DNA of 64,000 bases from Salinarimonas chemoclinalis (GCF_041514305.1 NZ_JBGMWH010000001.1:744001-808000); one strand, 5' to 3'. Positions 25,057-34,222 are shown, numbered from the stretch's first letter. Program-made: numbers and translations. The notes: a model not told the origin generated them from the sequence alone.

Positions 25057-26013
25057 TCACCCCGGTCGTTGCGAGGACATCTCCAGCTCCTTGCGGCGCT
25101 GGAGCCCGAGCTTGCGCTCCCGGTAGATCACGAAGATGCCCGACGCCGTCACCAGCACGGCGCCGGCGATCACCGCCTGCTCGGGCCATTGCCCGAACAC
25201 GAACCAGCCGAGCAGCGTCGCCCAGATCATCGTCGTGTACTCGAAGGGCGCGACCAGCGACGCGTCCGCCCAGCGATAGCTCTCGGTGAGCAGGATCTGG
25301 CCGATGCCCCCGAGGATGCCGATGGCGACGAGCATGCCGAGCTGGGCGAGCGTCGGCGTCACCCACCCGAAGAACACCGTCGACAGGCCGATCAGCGTCG
25401 TCACGGCGCTGAAGTAGAACACGATCGCGCCGGTGCGCTCGGTCGCCGTGAGGCGGCGCACCTGGATCGTCGCGCCGGCGGTGCAGAAGGCCGCGCCGAT
25501 GCCGAAGAGCGCCCCCAGCGACGCGCCCTGCGCCAGCGCCTCGCTGCCGAGCCGCGGCGAGAGCATCACGAGGACGCCCACGAAGCCCACCGCGACCGCG
25601 CTCCAGCGGTAGGCCCGCACCGTCTCGTGCAGCAGGAGCGCCGCGAGAACGACGACGATGAGCGGCGCGGCGTAGCCGATCGCCACGGCCTCCGTCAGCG
25701 GCAGGTAGGCGAGCGCCGAGAAGCCGAGCACCATGCCGGTCGCGCCGATGATGCTGCGCAGGAAGTGACCCTTGAGATTGTGCGTGCGCACGGCGTTGAC
25801 CACCGTGTCGGTCAGCGCGAGCCAGACGAGGAGCGGCACCAGCGCGAAGGCGGAGCGGAAGAAGATCAGCTGGCCGGTGGGGAACTGCGCCGAGGCGAGC
25901 TTGATCGTCGCCGCCATCAGGGTGAAGGCGAGGGCGGAGAGGATCTTGAGGCTGACGCCGAGGGCGGGCTTCACGGCTTTCGGGTCCGGGGGAGCGGACG
26001 TCCATCCTCGCAT
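25057..26013 (-). CDS. DMT superfamily transporter (EamA domains)
   Basis: The 318-residue protein has about ten hydrophobic helices in two EamA halves, the layout of drug/metabolite transporters. Examples are LSALAFTLMAATIKLASAQF early and GAVLVTASGIFVIYRERK near the end. Such carriers export amino acids, nucleosides or toxins, and the substrate cannot be predicted. The ATG at 26013 is the only sensible start; the frame is open further upstream only as a shadow of the next gene. It is divergent from the metallophosphoesterase, with 219 bases between them. Confidence 0.85.
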   Translation of the reverse strand: MRGWTSAPPDPKAVKPALGVSLKILSALAFTLMAATIKLASAQFPTGQLIFFRSAFALVPLLVWLALTDTVVNAVRTHNLKGHFLRSIIGATGMVLGFSALAYLPLTEAVAIGYAAPLIVVVLAALLLHETVRAYRWSAVAVGFVGVLVMLSPRLGSEALAQGASLGALFGIGAAFCTAGATIQVRRLTATERTGAIVFYFSAVTTLIGLSTVFFGWVTPTLAQLGMLVAIGILGGIGQILLTESYRWADASLVAPFEYTTMIWATLLGWFVFGQWPEQAVIAGAVLVTASGIFVIYRERKLGLQRRKELEMSSQRPG

Positions 26014-26232
26014 GCGCGAGGCGGCCGCGAGAAGCGCCGCCGGCGTCGCCGCCGCTGCGCGCTCCACGCATGGAACTCCGGGAAGCGTTTCATTTTTGCA
26101 ATCCGGACGGGTTTCGAATCCACCGCCGCCGCTTCGAATCTCCCGCTCCGGGCAGGGGAACGCGCCGGCGTCATCAAAGTGCAATGGAGAATCGGTTCTT
26201 GTCGCCCAAACATCCGGACCGGAGCTGGAAGA

Positions 26233-27144
26233 GTGACTGACGACGATCAAGCGATCCGCGTTCGGACGTTGTTCCTCTCGGATTTTCATCTGGGGACGCG
26301 GGACTGCCAGGCCGACCTGCTGCTCGGCTTCCTGCGGCGCTACGATGCCGACGTGATCTACCTCGTGGGCGACATCATCGACGGCTGGAAGCTGCGGGGC
26401 GGCTGGTTCTGGCCGCAGTCGCACAACGACGTGGTGCAGAAGCTGCTCCGCAAGGTGCGCAAGGGCACCCGGCTCATCTACGTGCCGGGCAACCACGACG
26501 AGTTCCTGCGGGACTATATCGGCGCGCATTTCGGCGGCATCGAAGTCTGCGAGCGCGCGCTGCACGAGACTGCCGCGGGCGAGCGGCTGCTCGTCATCCA
26601 CGGCGACCAGTTCGACGTCGTGGTCAAGCACGCCAAGTGGCTGGCGCACCTGGGCGATTGGGCCTATTCTCTGGCCCTGTTGTCGAACACCTACGTCAAC
26701 GTGATTCGTCGGCGGCTGGGCCTGACCTACTGGTCGCTCTCGGCCTGGGCCAAGCTCAAGGTGAAGAACGCGGTGAACTTCATCTCCAAGTTCGAGGAGT
26801 TCCTGGTGGAGGAGGCCCGCAGCTCCGGCGCGACCGGCGTCGTGTGCGGCCACATCCACCACGCGGCCCAGCGCGAGATCGAGGGCATACGCTATCTCAA
26901 TTGCGGCGACTGGGTGGAGAGCTGCACCGCGATCGTCGAGCACTACGACGGGCGGCTCGAGCTCGTGCGCTGGGTCGAGGCGATGGCGGCGCTCGCCGCC
27001 GAGGAGGGAGCGCCCGCATCGCCGCCCCTGCCCGAGCCCGCGCGCCCCGCACGCCTGGGGCGGCGCGGAGACGGCGGCGCCCCGGCGCCCGCGGCGATGG
27101 CGTCGGCGGCCGGCTCGGCATCGGGCTCGCGAGCCGTCGCCTGA
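26233..27144 (+). CDS. Metallophosphoesterase, UDP-2,3-diacylglucosamine diphosphatase (LpxH)-like
   Basis: The 303-residue protein has the calcineurin-type set: SDFHL (D17, H19), LVGDIIDGWKLR (D47), PGNHDE (86-90), IHGDQFD (H123) and CGHIHHAA. The GDIIDGW and HGDQFD motifs resemble LpxH-like and related phospholipid pyrophosphatases. The start is a GTG at 26233 after GGAAGA. The last 55 or so residues are proline- and alanine-rich and probably disordered. Its stop overlaps the glycosyltransferase start (TGATG). This pairing suggests a shared role in lipid or glycolipid assembly, but a specific substrate is not shown. Confidence 0.85.
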   Translation: MTDDDQAIRVRTLFLSDFHLGTRDCQADLLLGFLRRYDADVIYLVGDIIDGWKLRGGWFWPQSHNDVVQKLLRKVRKGTRLIYVPGNHDEFLRDYIGAHFGGIEVCERALHETAAGERLLVIHGDQFDVVVKHAKWLAHLGDWAYSLALLSNTYVNVIRRRLGLTYWSLSAWAKLKVKNAVNFISKFEEFLVEEARSSGATGVVCGHIHHAAQREIEGIRYLNCGDWVESCTAIVEHYDGRLELVRWVEAMAALAAEEGAPASPPLPEPARPARLGRRGDGGAPAPAAMASAAGSASGSRAVA

Positions 27145-28187
27145 TGCGCCTCCTCGTCGCGACGGACGCCTGGCGTCCGCAAATCAACGGTGTCGTGCGC
27201 TCGATCGAGCAGATGATCGCGCACGCCCCCGCCTTCGACGCCGAGATCGTGCTCCTCACGCCGCTCGATTTCCGCTCCCTGCCGATGCCGACCTACCCGG
27301 AGATCCGCCTCGCTCTGGCGCGCCCGCGCGCCGTGGCGCGCAGGATCGCCGCGCTCGCGCCGACGCACATCCACATCGCCACCGAAGGGCCGATCGGCCT
27401 CGCCACGCGCCGCATCTGCCTGACGCACGGCTTCGCCTACACGACGAGCTACCACACGCGGTTTCCCGAATACGTCTCCGCCCGCGCGCCGGTGCCGGAG
27501 CGCTGGGTCTACCGGGCGATCCGCCGCTTCCACAACGCCGGCAGCGGCATCATGGTGGCGACGGATTCGCTGGAGGCGGAACTCGTCGCGCGAGGGTTCG
27601 TCAACGTGCTGCGCTGGGGCCGCGGCGTCGACACGACGCTGTTTCGCCCGCGCGAGACCCGGGTCGTCGACGCGCCCGGCCCGATCTTCCTCTACGTCGG
27701 ACGCGTCGCGGTGGAGAAGAACCTCGAGGCCTTCCTCGCGCTCGACCTGCCCGGCACCAAGGTCGTCGTCGGCGACGGGCCGGCCCGCGCGGATCTCGAG
27801 CGTCGCTACCGAGGCGTGCGCTTCCTCGGTGCGCGCACCGGCGAGGCGCTGGCCGAGGTCTACGCTTCGGCGGACGTCTTCGTCTTCCCGAGCCTCACCG
27901 ACACCTTCGGCATCGTGCTGCTCGAGGCCCTCGCCTCGGGCCTGCCGATCGCGGCCTACCCGGTGACCGGCCCCCTCGACGTCGTCGGCACCAGCGGCTG
28001 CGGCGTGCTCGACCGCGACCTGAGCAAGGCTGCGCTCGCCGCCCTGGAGATCCCCCGCGACCGCTGCCGCGCCTACGGCGAGAGCTTCACCTGGCACGAG
28101 AGCGCCCGGCAGTTCTTCGGCAACATCCGCGAGGCCGCGGGGGACGAGCCGGTGGTGGATTTGGCGCGACTCGTCCGCTCGGCCTGA
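27144..28187 (+). CDS. Glycosyltransferase family 4 protein
   Basis: This 347-residue GT-B enzyme transfers a sugar from a nucleotide donor. It starts DAWRPQINGVVRSIE, typical of the GDP-mannose- or UDP-sugar-dependent GT4 enzymes that act on phosphatidylinositol or diacylglycerol. The donor-binding half has YVGRVAVEKNLEAFL and the E-x7-E region SLTDTFGIVLLEALASGLP. Its ATG overlaps the upstream metallophosphoesterase stop. It converges with the cheZ-like gene with only 14 bases between. A glycolipid product is the most natural reading; the sugar and acceptor are unknown. Confidence 0.87.
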   Translation: MRLLVATDAWRPQINGVVRSIEQMIAHAPAFDAEIVLLTPLDFRSLPMPTYPEIRLALARPRAVARRIAALAPTHIHIATEGPIGLATRRICLTHGFAYTTSYHTRFPEYVSARAPVPERWVYRAIRRFHNAGSGIMVATDSLEAELVARGFVNVLRWGRGVDTTLFRPRETRVVDAPGPIFLYVGRVAVEKNLEAFLALDLPGTKVVVGDGPARADLERRYRGVRFLGARTGEALAEVYASADVFVFPSLTDTFGIVLLEALASGLPIAAYPVTGPLDVVGTSGCGVLDRDLSKAALAALEIPRDRCRAYGESFTWHESARQFFGNIREAAGDEPVVDLARLVRSA

Positions 28188-28201
28188 CGCGGCGGTTCTT
28201 C

Positions 28202-29311
28202 TCAGCTGAAGCGGGCGAGCTTCTCGCGGGTGCCGAGACCGTCGATCTCGGCGAAGGCCTCGGCGGAGAAGGCCGGGCCCGCCGCCGCGACGGCGCTCTC
28301 GTCCTCGTCCGCCTCGTCCGAAACGTCCGACGCATCGAGCGCGAGCTCCGCCGGCTCCGGGTCGGCGGCGAGCGGGTCGGTCACCTCGACCGCGTCCTCG
28401 ATCTCGAACGCGTCCGCCGCCTCCGATTCGACCTCGGCACTCTCGGCCTGCGCGAACGCCGTCTCCTCGGCCTCGTTCCAGGCCACGTCGTCGGCGACGG
28501 GCTCCATGCCGGGCGGGCTCACATCGACCACAGGCTCGAGCACGGTGACGACCTGCCCCTCGACGATGACGTCGTCGATCTCGGTCTGGCCGAGGCCCTG
28601 GAAGACGTCGAGCTTCGAGCCGAGGTCCTGGTGGCGTGTCTGCGGGCGATCGTCGTCGGCCGTGCCGGCGTCCGCGTCGTCGAGGCTCGCGCCCCAGATG
28701 TCCATCATCGCGTTGATGCGTCCCTCCAGGAACCGCAGCGTTTCGATGATGCGCTTCGTGCGCTGGGCGGTGAGGTCCTGGAAGGAGCAGTGGGTGTAGA
28801 TGTCGGTGGCGCGCCGGTCGAGCTCGTCGCACAGGTCCTCCCGCGCGCCGTCCTCGCGCAGTGTCCAGGCCGCTTCCTGCACGTGCTCGGCGGCGTCGAG
28901 GATGTCGGACGTCGCGCGCTCGGTGGTGCGCACGATGCCGTCGAGCGCCTCGGAGGCGACCTCGAGGTCGGAGGGTGTCCCCTCGCCGGGGCGGATCGCG
29001 GCGATCTCGCGCTTCGTCGAGGTGATGGCGCGGGCCATCTCCACGAGGTCGAAGCGCAAGCGGTCCATCCGCTGCGTCTCGCGCTCGGCCGAGACGGCGT
29101 TCTCGAGCCGGTCGATGGCCGCGAGCAGCACTGTCGTGTCGGCGTTGCGGTTGCGCCGGGCGTACTCGGCGAGGAACCAGCGGCCGCGCTGGGTCTCCAT
29201 GACGGCGGATTCGATCGCCCCGTAGTCCGCCTCGCCGATCGGGGCCAGCGCGTTCGAGGAGCCGGGACGCGAGGAGGTGATGCCGGAGGGGCTCGTGCGG
29301 GAGGAGCTCAT
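28202..29311 (-). CDS. cheZ: CheZ-type chemotaxis phosphatase with acidic C-terminal extension
   Basis: CheZ removes the phosphate from CheY-P. The 369-residue protein has a long helical region at about 60-205 and the family motif FQDLTAQRTKRIIETL; D179 and Q183 align with the catalytic D143/Q147 pair of E. coli CheZ. From about 210 to 355 a linker rich in Asp, Glu and Ala follows, ending in a short tail SAEAFAEIDGLGTREKLARF that may bind CheY as the E. coli C-terminus does. The ATG at 29311 is chosen over one at 29377 because the extra residues look like noise. No other che genes are nearby. Confidence 0.78.
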   Translation of the reverse strand: MSSSRTSPSGITSSRPGSSNALAPIGEADYGAIESAVMETQRGRWFLAEYARRNRNADTTVLLAAIDRLENAVSAERETQRMDRLRFDLVEMARAITSTKREIAAIRPGEGTPSDLEVASEALDGIVRTTERATSDILDAAEHVQEAAWTLREDGAREDLCDELDRRATDIYTHCSFQDLTAQRTKRIIETLRFLEGRINAMMDIWGASLDDADAGTADDDRPQTRHQDLGSKLDVFQGLGQTEIDDVIVEGQVVTVLEPVVDVSPPGMEPVADDVAWNEAEETAFAQAESAEVESEAADAFEIEDAVEVTDPLAADPEPAELALDASDVSDEADEDESAVAAAGPAFSAEAFAEIDGLGTREKLARFS

Positions 29312-29507
29312 GCAGGAGTGACCTCGAAGGCTCGAATCGTCTGGACCAGCATGCCCGCGGGAGCGCCCCGGCGGCAAGCGCGCGTATGGATCGCCGATCC
29401 TGGCGCGACAGGGGTTAGGACGGGGTTACCGCAGGCCGGGGAACCCCGCCCCCGGCGCCGCGCGGTGAACGAACTCTCATCCGAGCCGGTCGAATGGGAG
29501 CGAACGC

Positions 29508-29524
29508 GCACGACCGGGTCGTGC
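29508..29524. promoter_or_regulatory. Palindrome upstream of MFS gene, candidate operator
   Basis: GCACGAC-CGG-GTCGTGC is a perfect 7-base inverted repeat with a 3-base spacer, followed directly by TATCAG, a possible -10 box. It lies 65 bases before the MFS start and 197 bases from the divergent cheZ-like start. No regulator is adjacent. Confidence 0.35.
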
Positions 29525-29588
29525 TATCAGGCTCCCCGTCGCCCTCCGCGCCGCCCCGACACGCCGATTCCCGTTCCCCGATTCGAGA

Positions 29589-30749
29589 ATGCCGCGATCC
29601 CTCTCAGTCCGCCTCGGCGCGCTCAGCGCCGTCGCCTTCGTCGGCGTCGGCGTGCAGGCGCCGTTCCTGCCGGTGTGGCTCGAGGGGAGGGGGCTCGATG
29701 CGACCACGATCGGTCTCGTCGTGGCACTGCCGGTGTGCGTGCGCATGCTGGCGAGCACGCCGCTCGTCGCGACGACGGACCGCGGCGTCTCGCCGAGGAC
29801 GCTGCTCACGCTCGCGCATCTGGCGCTCGGCGTGGCCTTCGTCTTCCTGCTCGGGGCGCCCGGCGCCTGGGCGATCGCGCTCGTCGTCGCGCTCGCGGCG
29901 CTCGCGCAGGCGCCGATCGTGCCGGCGACGGACCTCGTGCTCACCGACGCCGTGCGCGAGAATCCCGGGCTCGACTACGGACGCCTGCGCGTCTTCGGCT
30001 CGCTCGCCTTCCTCGCCAGCTCCGTGGCGATGGGCTACCTGCTGGAGATCGCGCCGCTCGACGCGGTGGTCTGGGCCCTGGTGGCAGCCGGCCTCCTCGG
30101 CGCGCTCGTCGCCGCGACGGCGACGCCGCCGCTGGCCGTGGAGCGCGAGCCGCCGCCCGCCGGCGCGCGGCGCCCGACGCTGCCGGCCGCGCTCCTCCTG
30201 GCGATCGCCGGTGCGGCCTGCGTTCAGGCGAGCCACGCCGGGGTCTACGCCTTCGGCTCGATCCACTGGCGCGCGCTCGGCTTTCCCGGCTCGATCGTCG
30301 GCTGGCTCTGGGCGATCGGGGTCGTGACCGAGGTCGCGCTCTTCGTTTTCGCCGGCCGGCTCGTCGGGCGCGGCAGCGGCCTGCCGCTGATCGCGCTCGG
30401 CGCCGGCGCGGCGGCGGTGCGCTTCACCGGCCTCGCGCTGGAGCCGGGGCCGCTCGCGACCTTCGCGCTCCAGAGCCTGCACGGCCTCTCCTTCGGTGCG
30501 ACCCACCTCGGCGCGATGGCCGTCTTGACGGCGCTCGCGCCGCCGGGCGCGCGGGGTCGCGCGCAGGGCCTCTTCGCGGCGGCCCAGGCGGTTGGCATGG
30601 CGTCGGCGACGGTGCTCGGCGGCATCGTCTACCAGCATGCCGGCGGGCTCGTGTTCCTGGCGATGGTGCCGCTCCCGCTCGCCGGGCTCGCCTGCCTCGC
30701 CCTGGCCCGCAGGGTGCGGCTTAGGGGAATCGTAAGCGGGCCGCGCTAG
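29589..30749 (+). CDS. MFS transporter
   Basis: The 386-residue protein has about 12 hydrophobic helices and the MFS_1-like form seen in PhoX/YcaD-type and nucleoside-like carriers. The first helix is VRLGALSAVAFVGVGVQAPFLPVWLEGRGL, and a loop after helix 2 has DRGVSPRTLL. The substrate is unknown. The ATG at 29589 has only a weak upstream GAG. It is transcribed away from cheZ and is followed after 28 bases by the duplicated-domain protein, which may be on the same transcript. Confidence 0.85.
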   Translation: MPRSLSVRLGALSAVAFVGVGVQAPFLPVWLEGRGLDATTIGLVVALPVCVRMLASTPLVATTDRGVSPRTLLTLAHLALGVAFVFLLGAPGAWAIALVVALAALAQAPIVPATDLVLTDAVRENPGLDYGRLRVFGSLAFLASSVAMGYLLEIAPLDAVVWALVAAGLLGALVAATATPPLAVEREPPPAGARRPTLPAALLLAIAGAACVQASHAGVYAFGSIHWRALGFPGSIVGWLWAIGVVTEVALFVFAGRLVGRGSGLPLIALGAGAAAVRFTGLALEPGPLATFALQSLHGLSFGATHLGAMAVLTALAPPGARGRAQGLFAAAQAVGMASATVLGGIVYQHAGGLVFLAMVPLPLAGLACLALARRVRLRGIVSGPR

Positions 30750-30777
30750 CCTCGTCGGCGACGACAGGAGTGCCCCA

Positions 30778-31758
30778 ATGCCCGGTTCCATACCCGGTCC
30801 CGCGGACGGCTTCGCCACGCTCGAGCGGCTGCCCCTCACGCCCGAGGGCGTGCGCGCCCTGCGCCGGCGCGTCTACGGCGACGACGACGCGATCTCGCTC
30901 GTCGAGGGCGAGATGCTGTTCGACCTGGCGCGCACCGTGGGCGAGAGCGGCTGCCGGGAGTGGCGCGACTTCTTCTGCGAGGCGATCGCCGATCTCCTCG
31001 TCCACCAGGTCCAGCCCCGCGGCTATCTCGGCGAGGCCGAGGCCGCCTGGCTGATCGCACGGCTGGACGGCCACCCGGTGCTCTCCAGCGAGTTCGCCGC
31101 GCTCATCAGGGTGATGGAGCTCTCGCGAAGCGTGCCCGACCGGCTCGCCGCCTTCGCGCTCGGCCTCGTGAAGCAGGTCGTGCTCACCGGCGAGGGCGAG
31201 GCGATCACGGGCTTGCGCCACGAGCCGGGACGCGTCACCCACGCGGACGTCGACGCGCTGCGGCGCGTGCTCTTCGTCGCCTCCAGCGAGGGGTTCGGCC
31301 ACGTGACGCGCGCGGAGGCGAACGTCCTGTTCGACATCGCCGACGCGACGGCAAACGCCGCCAACGACCCGAGCTTCGCGGATCTCTTCGCCCGCGCGAT
31401 CGGCAACCACCTCCTCGCCGGCCCCGGCCGCCATGCGCCGACGCGGCTCCAGGTGATGCGCCGCGAGGAATGGCTCGACCAGCGCCGCACGCTGGGATCG
31501 GGCATCGCCGCCACCTTCAAGACCATGGCGGCCAACGCCTTCGGCGTGCGCACCCGAGACGTCTCGCCGGAGCCGAACCCGCTCGGCGACGGGCTGACGC
31601 CGGCGCGGGTCGACGACGAGGAGCTCGCCTGGCTCGTCGCCCGCATCGAGGCCCGACCCGGGCTCAGCGCAGCCGAGCGCGCGCTGCTGCGCTTCCTCGG
31701 CCGCGAATGCGACGACCTCGCGCCGTCGCTGCGCGAGCTGGTGGCGCGGGCGGCCTGA
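30778..31758 (+). CDS. Conserved-looking protein of unknown function with an internal duplication
   Basis: I do not recognise the family of this 326-residue soluble, helical protein. It is built from two copies of one unit. Residues 20-76 (LTPEGVRALRRRVYG..., EGEMLFDLA, DFFCEAIADLLV) match 152-213 (VTHADVDALRRVLFV..., EANVLFDIA, DLFARAIGNHLL). Residues 84-128 (EAEAAWLIARLDGHPVLSS) match 279-322 (DEELAWLVARIEARPGLSA). A 60-residue insertion, 217-277, separates the halves of the second copy. The D/E-rich turns between helices resemble EF-hand-like or TerB-like hairpins, but I see no complete calcium loop. The ATG follows ACAGGAG. Confidence 0.75.
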   Translation: MPGSIPGPADGFATLERLPLTPEGVRALRRRVYGDDDAISLVEGEMLFDLARTVGESGCREWRDFFCEAIADLLVHQVQPRGYLGEAEAAWLIARLDGHPVLSSEFAALIRVMELSRSVPDRLAAFALGLVKQVVLTGEGEAITGLRHEPGRVTHADVDALRRVLFVASSEGFGHVTRAEANVLFDIADATANAANDPSFADLFARAIGNHLLAGPGRHAPTRLQVMRREEWLDQRRTLGSGIAATFKTMAANAFGVRTRDVSPEPNPLGDGLTPARVDDEELAWLVARIEARPGLSAAERALLRFLGRECDDLAPSLRELVARAA

Positions 31759-31803
31759 GCGGCGCGACTTGCTCCGCGCGCCGCGCCGCTTTATTTCCGA
31801 GGC

Positions 31804-32814
31804 ATGACCCCGCAGACCATCCGCTTCTCCGTGGCACCCATGATGGACTGGACGACCCGCGATTGCCGGGCGTTCCATCGCGTGCTGTCGCGGCGCGCAC
31901 GGCTCTACACCGAGATGGTGACCACCGGCGCGGTGATCCACGGCGACCGGGAGCGGCTGCTCGGCTTCTCGGAGGCGGAGCATCCCGTCGCCGTCCAGCT
32001 CGGCGGGTCCGATCCCGCGGAGCTGGCGCGGGCGGCGCGGATCTGCGCGGATCTCGGCTACGACGAGGTGAACCTAAACGTCGGCTGCCCCTCGGACCGG
32101 GTGCAGGATGGGCGCTTCGGCGCCTGCCTGATGCGCGAGCCCGCCCTCGTGGCGGATTGCGTCGCGGCGATGAAGGCGGCGGTGGCCGTGCCGGTGACGG
32201 TGAAGTGCCGCATCGGCGTCGACGACCAGGACCCGGAGGCCGCGCTCGACACGCTCGCCGACGCTGTCGTCGCCGCCGGCGTCGACGCGCTCGTGGTCCA
32301 TGCGCGAAAAGCCTGGCTGCAGGGGCTCTCGCCCAAGGAGAACCGGGACGTGCCGCCGCTCGACTACGGCCGGGTGCATCGCCTGAAGGCGCGGCTGCCG
32401 GACCTGCCGATCGCGCTGAACGGCGGCCTCGTTTCGCTCGAGGCGTGCCGGGCCGAACTCGGCCATGTCGACGGCGTCATGCTCGGGCGCGCCGCCTATC
32501 ACGATCCCGAGCTGCTGCTGCGCGTCGACCCGGAGCTTTTCGACGCGCAGGCGCCGGTCGCCGACCCGTTCGAGGCGGTGGCGGCGTTCGAGCCCTACGT
32601 CGCCCGGCGGCTCGCCGAGGGCGTACGGCTCTCGTCGATCACCCGCCACATGCTCGGCCTCTTCGCCGGCCGCCCCGGCGCGCGGACCTGGCGGCGCCAT
32701 CTGGCGATGGAGGCGGTGAAGCCGGGCGCGGGGCTCGAGACCCTGCGCGCCGCGCTGGAGCACGTACGCCGCTCCGACGCCGGCGCCGACGAGACGCGGG
32801 AGCACGCGGCGTGA
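31804..32814 (+). CDS. dusA: tRNA-dihydrouridine synthase A
   Basis: DusA reduces specific uridines of the tRNA D-loop with FMN and NADPH. The 336-residue TIM-barrel protein starts with the family sequence FSVAPMMDWTTRDCRAFHR and has catalytic cysteine C95 in LNVGCPSDRVQDGRFGACLM, where DusA has exactly this pattern. The FMN phosphate loop ALNGGL and the MLGRAAY motif follow. The ATG is at 31804. Its stop overlaps the GTG start of the thioesterase gene (GTGA). Confidence 0.95.
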   Translation: MTPQTIRFSVAPMMDWTTRDCRAFHRVLSRRARLYTEMVTTGAVIHGDRERLLGFSEAEHPVAVQLGGSDPAELARAARICADLGYDEVNLNVGCPSDRVQDGRFGACLMREPALVADCVAAMKAAVAVPVTVKCRIGVDDQDPEAALDTLADAVVAAGVDALVVHARKAWLQGLSPKENRDVPPLDYGRVHRLKARLPDLPIALNGGLVSLEACRAELGHVDGVMLGRAAYHDPELLLRVDPELFDAQAPVADPFEAVAAFEPYVARRLAEGVRLSSITRHMLGLFAGRPGARTWRRHLAMEAVKPGAGLETLRAALEHVRRSDAGADETREHAA

Positions 32815-33287
32815 GCGACGCGCCGGCCGATCCCGCCGATCCCGCCGCGATCGTGCGGCGCGTCGAGGCGAGCTTCGCCAAGCAGGCGATCATGGGCACG
32901 ATCGGGGCCGAACTCCTGCACGTGGAGCCGGGTCTGGTGGAGATCGCGCTCGCGGTGACGCCCGCGGTGTTCCAGCAGCACGGCTTCGTGCACGCCGGCG
33001 CCGTGGCGACCATCGCCGACTCGGCCGCCGGCTACGCGGCGCTGACGCGCATGCCGGAGGGGCGCGGCGTGCTCACGGCGGAGTTCAAGATCAACCTGCT
33101 GGCCCCGGCCGCCGGCGCGCGGCTCGTGGCGATCGGCACGGTGGTCAAGGCCGGGCGCCTGCTCTCGGTCGCGGAAGCGCGGGTCTTCGCGGAACGGATC
33201 GCGGGCGACGACGGCACGCGCAAGCTGTGCGCGCAGCTCACCGCCACCCTCGTCGCGGTGGAGAATCGCCAAGGCGTTGTGGACTGA
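32811..33287 (+). CDS. PaaI-family hotdog thioesterase
   Basis: This 158-residue single hotdog domain has the PaaI pattern QQHGFVHAGAVATIADSAAGYAAL, with the catalytic HAG loop and acidic residue, and a second strand region TAEFKINLLAPAAG. PaaI-type enzymes hydrolyse acyl- or aryl-CoA esters. The GTG start at 32811 overlaps the dusA stop; there is no functional link to tRNA modification, so this is probably just transcriptional convenience. The frame is open far upstream but as a shadow of dusA. Confidence 0.87.
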   Translation: MSDAPADPADPAAIVRRVEASFAKQAIMGTIGAELLHVEPGLVEIALAVTPAVFQQHGFVHAGAVATIADSAAGYAALTRMPEGRGVLTAEFKINLLAPAAGARLVAIGTVVKAGRLLSVAEARVFAERIAGDDGTRKLCAQLTATLVAVENRQGVVD

Positions 33288-33376
33288 ACCGCGGGCGCTC
33301 CCGGCTTGCCGGAGAGGGGGCGAGCTTCTAACCCGAGAGCCGGCTCATCTCGAGCGAACCACGGGCGATCCTCTCC

Positions 33377-34207
33377 ATGTTCATGGGCATTCCCTATGGC
33401 GACCTGGCCGTGCTCGCCGCCGGCCTCCTGGCGGCGGGCGCGCTCGCCGGCGTGCTCGCGGGGCTTTTCGGCGTCGGCGGCGGCGCCATCATCGTGCCGA
33501 TCCTGTTCGAGGCCTTCCGGCTGCTCGGCGTCGACGAGGAGGTGCGCATGCCGCTCGCGGTGGGCACGTCGCTCGCGATCATCATCCCGACCTCGATCCG
33601 CTCGTTCCGGGGCCACTGGAAGAAGGGCGCCGTCGACATGGCGCTGCTCAGGTCCTGGGCCGTGCCGGTGGTCGTCGGCGTCCTCGTGGGCTCGGCGGTG
33701 GCGCGCTTCGCCGACCCGTGGGTGTTCAAGCTCGTCTTCATCCTGGTGGCGGGACTCAACGCCATCAAGCTCTTGTTCGGCAACGACACCTGGCGGCTGG
33801 CGACCGACCTGCCGAAGGGCTGGCTGCTGCGCGCGTACGGCTCCTTCATCGGGCTCGCCTCGGCGCTGATGGGCATCGGCGGCGGGCAGATCTCGAACAT
33901 GCTGATGACGCTGCACGGGCGCGGCATCCACCAGGCGGTGGCGACCTCGGCGGGGCTGGGGCTCATCATCTCGATCCCCGGCGCGATCGGCTACGTGCTC
34001 GCCGGCTGGGGCAGGGAGGGCCTGCCGCCGGACGCGATCGGATTCGTCTCGGTGCTGGGCTTCCTGCTCGTCGTGCCGACGACGCTGCTCACGGCGCAGA
34101 TCGGCGTGAACCTCGCCCACGCCTGGCCCAAGCGCAAGCTCGAGGTCGCCTTCGGCATCTTCCTCGCGATCGTGTGCCTGCGCTTCGTCGTCTCGATCTT
34201 CGAGTAG
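33377..34207 (+). CDS. TauE/SafE family sulfite/anion exporter
   Basis: The 276-residue protein has about eight hydrophobic helices in two half-repeats and the TauE/SafE signature AGLFGVGGGAIIVPIL in the first repeat and SALMGIGGGQISNML in the second. The family exports sulfite, sulfoacetate or other organosulfur anions. An alternative ATG two codons downstream (MGIP) is possible. It converges on alaS with a hairpin between. Confidence 0.87.
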   Translation: MFMGIPYGDLAVLAAGLLAAGALAGVLAGLFGVGGGAIIVPILFEAFRLLGVDEEVRMPLAVGTSLAIIIPTSIRSFRGHWKKGAVDMALLRSWAVPVVVGVLVGSAVARFADPWVFKLVFILVAGLNAIKLLFGNDTWRLATDLPKGWLLRAYGSFIGLASALMGIGGGQISNMLMTLHGRGIHQAVATSAGLGLIISIPGAIGYVLAGWGREGLPPDAIGFVSVLGFLLVVPTTLLTAQIGVNLAHAWPKRKLEVAFGIFLAIVCLRFVVSIFE

Positions 34208-34222
34208 CGGCGCCTCGGCGGC

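Noticed and set aside
24643..26232. Extension of the metallophosphoesterase frame far upstream, over pcaB and the DMT gene
   Set aside because: The upstream part is Arg/His/Asp-rich shadow sequence; the GTG at 26233 with its ribosome site starts the real protein.
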